Assembly (NCBI GenBank): GCA_021798435.1
Contig: JAJZGN010000136.1
Span: forward strand, 1 to 5,469
Reading direction: 5' to 3'
Length of the DNA stretch: 5,469 bases
DNA from: a bacterium
GTDB lineage: Bacteria; Chloroflexota; Dormibacteria; Aeolococcales; Bog-877
Both the position numbers and the translations under genes were made by a program. Below are positions 5,425 to 5,469 of the stretch, piece by piece. Under the pieces are notes generated by a model. That model was not told where the DNA came from and did not search any database. It worked only from the letters and a program-made list of their open reading frames with translations. Each line of letters begins with the position of its first letter. Within the stretch, counting starts at the first letter, position 1.

Positions 5425-5469
5425 AGAGAGGTCCAGACGCCGGCGCTGGGGCAGGGCGCCTCCGTCCGG

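Noticed and set aside
1..5469. CRISPR arrays, tRNA or rRNA genes, insertion sequences and phage genes.
   Set aside because: No regularly spaced repeats, RNA-gene signatures, transposase-like proteins or terminal repeats were seen. The window is fully explained by chromosomal-type metabolic, regulatory and transport genes.

Overview
The window is very GC-rich, densely packed bacterial DNA. Its five complete or nearly complete genes and one partial gene all use high-GC codons, intergenic gaps are minimal, and starts are often GTG. Bacterial origin is clear from the Shine-Dalgarno-type sites, overlapping genes and bacterial families (IclR, family III CoA-transferase, EamA). The phylum cannot be fixed from this sequence alone. 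A high-GC soil or sediment lineage would fit, but that is a guess.

Positions 1-409 (minus strand) hold the N-terminal half of an IclR-family regulator that runs off the left edge. Positions 410-547 are a divergent control region with two overlapping sigma70-like promoters and a perfect 9-bp inverted repeat (GTTCCGCAT, 18-bp gap, ATGCGGAAC). This is a good candidate operator for the regulator.

Positions 548-3679 (plus strand) are a tightly coupled three-gene operon. It encodes an HMG-CoA-lyase-like metallolyase, a CaiB/BaiF (family III) CoA-transferase and a CitE/HpcH-type acyl-CoA lyase. Consecutive genes overlap by 8 and 4 bases. The combination suggests a pathway in which the transferase activates a hydroxy-dicarboxylic or branched hydroxy acid as its CoA thioester, and one or both lyases split it into acetyl-CoA and a keto acid. 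Two points stand out. The first enzyme keeps the HMG-CoA lyase metal ligands but has Gly where the catalytic Cys should be. The third gene has no ATG, GTG or TTG start that could preserve its domain; its best start is CTG, correctly spaced behind a strong Shine-Dalgarno sequence and overlapping the upstream stop.

Positions 3655-5367 (minus strand) are a separate two-gene unit converging on the operon. It comprises a ten-helix EamA/DMT transporter and, one codon after its stop in the same frame, a DUF71/COG2102 PP-loop ATPase (diphthine-ammonia-ligase-like). The tail of the PP-loop gene overlaps the tail of the CitE-like gene by 25 bp. Positions 5368-5469 contain only a possible promoter and a GC palindrome.
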